Assembly (NCBI GenBank): GCA_019973155.2
Contig: BPQB01000017.1
Span: forward strand, 310,001 to 374,000
Direction: 5' to 3'
Length of the DNA stretch: 64,000 nucleotides
DNA from: Phanerochaete sordida
Lineage: Eukaryota; Basidiomycota; Agaricomycetes; Polyporales; Phanerochaetaceae
The position numbers and the translations under genes were made by a program. Positions 59,640-64,000 of the stretch are shown here, in pieces. The notes beneath the pieces were generated by a model, which did no database searches, was not told where the DNA came from, and saw only the letters and a list, made by a program, of their open reading frames with translations. The stretch's first letter is position 1. Each line of letters opens with the position of its first letter.

Positions 59640-59705
59640 TACTGGGATTCGAACCCGCGACCTTGGACTTACTTTCGTGGTAACAAAACTACTGTGCTAC
59701 GGGGC
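59640..59705 (-). repeat. tRNA-like Pol III promoter remnant (possible SINE head)
   Basis: On the minus strand TAGCACAGTAGT fits an A box with about one mismatch, and GGTTCGAATCC is a perfect B box 30-odd bases further on. The sequence does not fold as a working tRNA: the acceptor arms do not pair and only three of five T-stem pairs form. It continues into an A-rich tail with repeated GTAAG words. A tRNA-derived SINE or a tRNA pseudogene fits best. Confidence 0.45.
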
Positions 59706-60319
59706 CATATTGGCAGTATTTCTCTAACTCTCATATTCGACACTTGAGGCCTCATGAGGCAACGCGAGACACCCTTGAGGCTGGCGGTGCTTCCGCGGAC
59801 GATATTAGCCCTCGGGAAGGATCCCCTGCTGGCGTAGTCTCTTTGTGAGCAATGCGCAGCAGCTCCACGCTCGTCCTCACCTTCTTACTTGTGCTCTCGG
59901 CGCTGTCGCTGGTCGACGGCGTACCGCTCCTCCCGCAATGCACGCGGGTGCATTCCAAGCGTCGAACGCGGTGGTATGTCTCCTGAGTGGCTGCCAGCTA
60001 TGTATTACCACAGGCTGATGGCCTTGCTAGGGAACTTCATCGCACAGCAGGTGGTGGAGAGGAGCGCGCCGTTCGGCAAGCCACCCGTGCTCAATGATGC
60101 GGACGTGGGCGATAACCGAGGCAAAGCGGCATGCTCTTGCGCCGCCACGATGCTGGCGGCGAGGTGGGACATGCAGCGGTGGTCCGCGGCGTTCGACGTC
60201 TCAGGAGGCGTGTCAAAAAGCATCGCGTTACAGTGCTATTAGCTTCGAGGGAAGTACCGGGCGAAGACAAGCCAGGGGACCGTAGCTAGTGAGGCGCGGC
60301 CTGCGCCGCTCGTGCTCGA

Positions 60320-60960
60320 GACCCTCGCGGCAAGTAACGCCCCGAGATCACGTTGTTTCCGAATGGCGGTGTCGCACATTCTGCCTGCGCAGCGCCGTCG
60401 GAGTGACGGAACAGCTCTGGAGCTCCCGGGGAGTCACGTCGCGCGAACGCTACGAAAGGCGGCGTCGCGTGCCCTGCAGTGCCTGCGCAGCGCCGCTGAG
60501 GTCACCGAGCGTTGAAACTCGCGGGAAATCATGCCTCGCGATCGTTACGAAAGGCGGCGCTGCGCATCCTGCTTGCGCGCCGCCGCTGGTAACCGGACGT
60601 TGCGGTTCGCGGGAAGGGATGCCCCGCGAGCACAGCGTTACAAAGGGCGACGTCTTGGGCAGGACGCGCACCGCCGCTGGTCGCAGCCCGCGAGAATTGA
60701 TGCTCGCGTGAGCATGCCGCCTCGATGGACGGCATGGACAGTGTGGCTCGCGGGAAGCGATGCTTCGCGAGCACGTCGTTACGAAGGGCGGTGTCGCGCG
60801 TCCTGCCTACGCAATCCCGCCGAGGTCATCGAGCATTAGAGCTCGCCGGAAATCATGCTGCGCAAGCGTTACGAAAGGCGGCGGCGGGCATTCTGCTGGC
60901 GCGCCGCCGCTGGTAACCGGACGTCGCGGCTGGCGGAAAGCGGTGCACCACGAGCACAAG
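60320..60960 (+). repeat. degenerate ~90-bp tandem array
   Basis: A unit of the form CTCGCGGGAAATCATGCCTC followed by GCGATCGTTACGAAAGGCGG and a Cys-codon-like CCTGC...CGCCGC segment recurs about seven or eight times, with unit starts near 60326, 60421, 60517, 60605, 60685, 60748, 60839 and 60928. Spacing is 80-96 bp except between the fifth and sixth units, which are about 63 bp apart. The units are strongly diverged. Open frames through the array are by-products of its GC content. Confidence 0.65.
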
Positions 60961-61022
60961 GTGAACCTTGAGCACGCCGGGACCGCCTCGGGGAACGCGT
61001 CGCTCGCGCAAAGCTGCTGTGC

Positions 61023-61886
61023 ATGCTTCGCCGCGCCATGGTCCCGCGCGCCGTTGCCGCGCACGCCGCGCTGAGTTTCGGTAACGGCGACAGGCTCGTC
61101 GTCCCGGCGGCGCACATGCGGTGGCCCTGCGCCGCGGCACCGCACACCGCGCTCTTCAACAACTTCGGCACCCACCGCCGCCCGCGCCTTCGCTGCGTTC
61201 CTCCCCGCCGGCGGAGCCGCGCGGCCTTCGAGTCGAGGCGCAGCGCGACGCGTACATCGCGGCCCTCGAGTGCGTGCATGGCCTCTCAACGTTCTCAACA
61301 CTCGCGGACGCGGCGTATACCGCGACCGCACGCGGCGCCCATGCGTGTCGACGACAACAGTGAGGGCGATGACGATTGTCGTGGCCGCACTGAAGTCCGC
61401 GGATCGCAGTGCACGCACGTCGCCGTGCACTTCGCCTACCGCTCCGCTGCGATGGTCCCCATCCTCGACGACCTCACCGCCTTCGCCGCGGCCGTGCTGC
61501 TCTACGCTCCGCGCACCCCCGTGCTCGAACGTCCACGGCACGCTCATGCGCTCGCACGACGCGCTCCTCTTCATGTCTACTTCGCGGCGCACGCTCGCGC
61601 GCTCGTGCAGTTCGCGCATGACGTCGGCCGCTCGCCTACGCCGCCCTTGTACGGCCCGCGTTCGCCTTCAATCTCCGCCCGCACCCGACGTGCCTCCCGA
61701 ATCCCGATGCTCTGTGGGGGCGCCGCGCAGCACGCGCTCGCGGGCCTGTATATCAGCAGCGTCGCGGACGACTGGCGCGCCGACTTCGCAGACATCGCGC
61801 TCGCTGCGCACCTCACGGACTTCCCCGCGTACCCCTTCGCGCAAACGTGCTTCTGGGTGCCAGTAGCCATACTACATAAAGCCTAA
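61023..61886 (+). pseudogene. disrupted GC-rich gene of unknown family
   Basis: Protein-like segments occur in different frames. In the third frame near 61224-61340 there is QRDAYIAALECVHGLSTFST. In the first frame near 61430-61510 there is HFAYRSAAMVPILDDLTAFA, and near 61735-61870 ALAGLYISSVADDWRADFAD followed by AYPFAQTCFWVP. Near 61640-61730 the third frame reads LVRPAFAFNLRP. Joining them would need several frame changes not explained by introns, so I read it as a decayed gene. The family is not recognised. It lies between the tandem array and the right inverted-repeat arm. Confidence 0.4.
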
Positions 61887-62306
61887 GCCGTGGAACAGAC
61901 CCCTGGGGCGCTGCCGCCCCGCTGCGGTTCTCGCTGCTCGGGACGGCGCTCAGCATCCTCGCGCCGAGCGAGCGTGCGCCTCCAGCCCGATACCGTGCTT
62001 TCGCCACTTGCTGGCGGCCGCGCTGTCCGCGTCGTTACTCGCGGACATGTTGCCGGTATCATCTGCAAGCAGTGCATCGTCAATACTATGGGTGCTGCGC
62101 AGGGTGGCGTCGCTGCATGAGCATCACTCACCGCTCAAAGTCAGAGCTACCTCACGCTTGCGCAATGCGTCGCACACGCGAACCGCGACCGCGGTGACAG
62201 AGAGTATACCTCGCGGAAGCCTTGTCTCTTGAGCGCCTCGCGATGCGCAGCGGGATGCTCATTGGCTCAAGATAACGACGTGAGATCGCGCAGAGGCCCC
62301 AGATAA

Positions 62307-62324
62307 TCTCGCGAGTCTCTCACG
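62307..62324 (-). repeat. right arm of the imperfect inverted repeat pair
   Basis: TCTCGCGAGTCTCTCACG is the reverse complement of 59353-59369 apart from one extra base. Both flanks also carry the word CATGAGGC (59751-59762 and 62373-62385). It could mark the end of a decayed mobile element. Confidence 0.4.
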
Positions 62325-62778
62325 ATGCCATCACGGGGACTCCCCTGCAGGCGCCGGGACGAATCGAGGCCGAAATCTCATGAGGCGCTTTTCAGACTTC
62401 TGACAAGGGTATCTTTCGCGGCAATCGATCTGAAGAGCCTGGAGGTTACTTGTATACTACTGCTGACTTGGTGATCTTCGACATGATTGTGCAGGCAATG
62501 ACCGGACATGCCAGTGTTCTGTTGCACATGCATAAAGACTATCGTTCTTACTTTTAAAATACTGTAGTGCCGGCTCGCGTGAGAACAGATTCTCGGCGTC
62601 TCGACGGACGTCTATTGAGCACCTTCTAACTTACCACAAGCCGTCTTGCCGGAGCCTTGCGTACCCTCGCGGCTACAAGGTTCGCTTGGACTTTTCTAGT
62701 ACTGAAATTCCACCTGTTCTAACAGGGATCGCTCTCATCGAGCGACGGTGCCTCGACGCCGTTATCGCAAGTGCCACG
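62325..62778. other. spacer before the last gene
   Basis: No coding sequence is recognised upstream of the chosen start codon. The frame of the next gene extends up to 62686, but only to a TTG. Confidence 0.4.
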
Positions 62779-63988
62779 ATGGCGAATGACTCCAACACAT
62801 CTGACAAGGATCGGGGCGCAATGTCGAACATGTCAGACCTAAGCTCAGATGAGCCACTAGATTTGGCTTCAACCAACCCGAGCGCACGCCCAGAGAGACT
62901 GGCGGCGCCAGGAAATCCTCCTGCTGCTCTAAATGTGCGTTCTATCTCATTCTACTCGTGCACCGGGACCCAAAATCAGGACTCACCTCAGAGTCCCACT
63001 ACCAGCTCCGGCAGCTTGCTTCAGAGCCTGCGCTCTCATGGGGCCTCTTCTTCCTCGCCGGCTCCGCCATCCTGCGCTACGCCCCGCGGCGTCCTGGAGT
63101 GTGGCGCCGGCGCGGGCTGCTCGGCGTGTACTGCGGGGTAGAGTGTGCCGCGGAGTACGCGTACGACGCGTACGACGCGCGTGTGCGCGACGCATACTAC
63201 GCAGCGGAGGACTCGCCGCGGCGGCAGATGTGGCGGCGGCTCGCGTTCGTGATGGAGGTCCCTCACGCAGCGGCTTCCGTGCGCTCGATCCTGACAGAGG
63301 CGTGGAGGGACCGCTGTGACGACGAGACATTGTCCAAGGCACATGACGTCGTTGCCCTTGCTGTCGCCAGGGTGCGCGAACGGGTGGGACTAGGTACGCG
63401 TGATACTGTAGTTGTAGCGCGGCAGGCTGAAGCTGAAGGCTAACGTCATGTTCGCAGCGCAACGATTATATTGGAGTGCCCTGTCATCTGGTGCTTCTCG
63501 TCGAGCATGGATCTTCACCGCAATGGTCTCGCGGCGTATGAATAAGGACGCTCTTGAGGAAATAGCTCCCACCGGGGATTCGGAAGCCCAAGAACTGTTG
63601 TTTCTCATGCCTGCATACCTTGCCACGCTAGAGCACTACGATCGCTGGCAGGTACGCTATCAGCCTCCTTGCACACTGAATTTCAACGCTGAATGACGTT
63701 TTTGGCAAGACCGTGAGCACGACTGCGCACCTGGCAATCGTTGTCGCAGCCGTTGCCGGATTCGCGCGAAACACGCTCGTCCTCCGCCTCTCGCTCGCCG
63801 GAGGCGTCGCTTCCCTCGCTGCACTCATCGCGTGCGGCGTGATCCACCGCACGATGGTGCACACAGCGGACTCGTTCAAGGATGTGGAGCTGCTAAATAG
63901 CGCTCTCGCGGTAGTGTTGAAGGATCCGAGAGCACTCGGGCTTCTGCTTCCGCGCTACGAGTTGGAGGAACGCCTGAAGAAGCTGTAG
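62779..63988 (+). CDS. hypothetical membrane protein
   Basis: Four exons: 62779..62934, 63006..63393, 63458..63651 and 63710..63988 (338 aa). Start MANDSNTSDKDRGAM; the N-terminal 55 residues are Ser/Asp/Pro-rich and probably cytosolic. Visible in order: ALSWGLFFLAGSAILRYAP, a hydrophobic helix; a Tyr/Ala/Asp-rich stretch YCGVECAAEYAYDAYDARVR; a helical segment with MVSRRMNKDALEEIAPTGD; two adjacent hydrophobic helices HLAIVVAAVAGFA and LAGGVASLAALIACGV; and a charged C-terminus ELEERLKKL. The first intron is chosen because only that acceptor (cag at 63003-63005) keeps the frame. Three or so membrane segments are likely. I do not recognise the family. Confidence 0.65.
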
Positions 63989-64000
63989 CGGGAAACAACC

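Noticed and set aside
59640..59705. Functional tRNA gene
   Set aside because: A and B boxes are present, but acceptor, anticodon and T stems do not pair, so it is at most a pseudogene or SINE head.
60320..60960. CRISPR array
   Set aside because: Units are diverged and tandem without regular spacers, and the genome is fungal.
60289..61074. Coding genes within the GC-rich tandem array
   Set aside because: Frames of about 100-140 aa arise in several phases because stop codons are rare in this composition; the unit length is not a steady multiple of three.

Overview
The window looks like nuclear DNA of a filamentous basidiomycete, most probably a wood-decaying agaricomycete of the Polyporales. 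The signs are many short (about 45-65 bp) GT...AG introns, a manganese peroxidase with its complete Mn site, basidiomycete-type P450s, two Agaricomycete-expanded membrane families (DUF6533 and DUF6534), and several BTB/POZ genes. Gene models were built by hand from reading frames, splice signals and family motifs. Start and stop coordinates are firmer than internal exon borders, except where borders are given.

Layout. 1-11.4 kb: a putative terpenoid-type group with an FAD monooxygenase (+, cut by the window edge), an aldehyde dehydrogenase (-), a UbiA-fold membrane prenyltransferase/terpene cyclase (-) and a cytochrome P450 (-); a BTB gene lies between the first two. 13.4-18.8 kb: two tandem DUF6534 multi-pass membrane proteins. 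19.5-25.4 kb: a GMC oxidoreductase (+) and an acetoacetyl-CoA synthetase (-), convergent. 26.9-27.9 kb: an intronless protein with four ZZ zinc fingers and a PPxY motif. 29.7-35.8 kb: three tandem DUF6533 membrane proteins inside a duplicated segment. 36.1-39.6 kb: a large BTB protein that also carries an N-terminal Zn2Cys6-type cysteine cluster. 44.1-50.2 kb: protein farnesyltransferase beta subunit (-), a third BTB gene (+) and a GFA/CENP-V protein (+). 52.3-58.9 kb: manganese peroxidase, short-form RNase Z with a Gly/Arg-rich tail, and a second P450, all on +. 59.3-62.4 kb: a repeat-rich region with palindromes, a tRNA-like Pol III promoter remnant, a degenerate ~90-bp tandem array and a disrupted gene, bounded by an imperfect inverted repeat. 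62.8-64.0 kb: an unrecognised membrane protein.

How the genes may work together. The left-hand enzymes (membrane cyclase, P450, FAD monooxygenase, aldehyde dehydrogenase) would make a coherent scaffold-building and oxidation set; this is inference from co-location. The acetoacetyl-CoA synthetase can feed acetoacetate carbon to the mevalonate pathway, but it sits 14 kb away and may simply be housekeeping. The manganese peroxidase is a secreted ligninolytic enzyme. Farnesyltransferase beta, RNase Z and GFA are conserved cellular genes. Long spacers carry little recognisable coding sequence.
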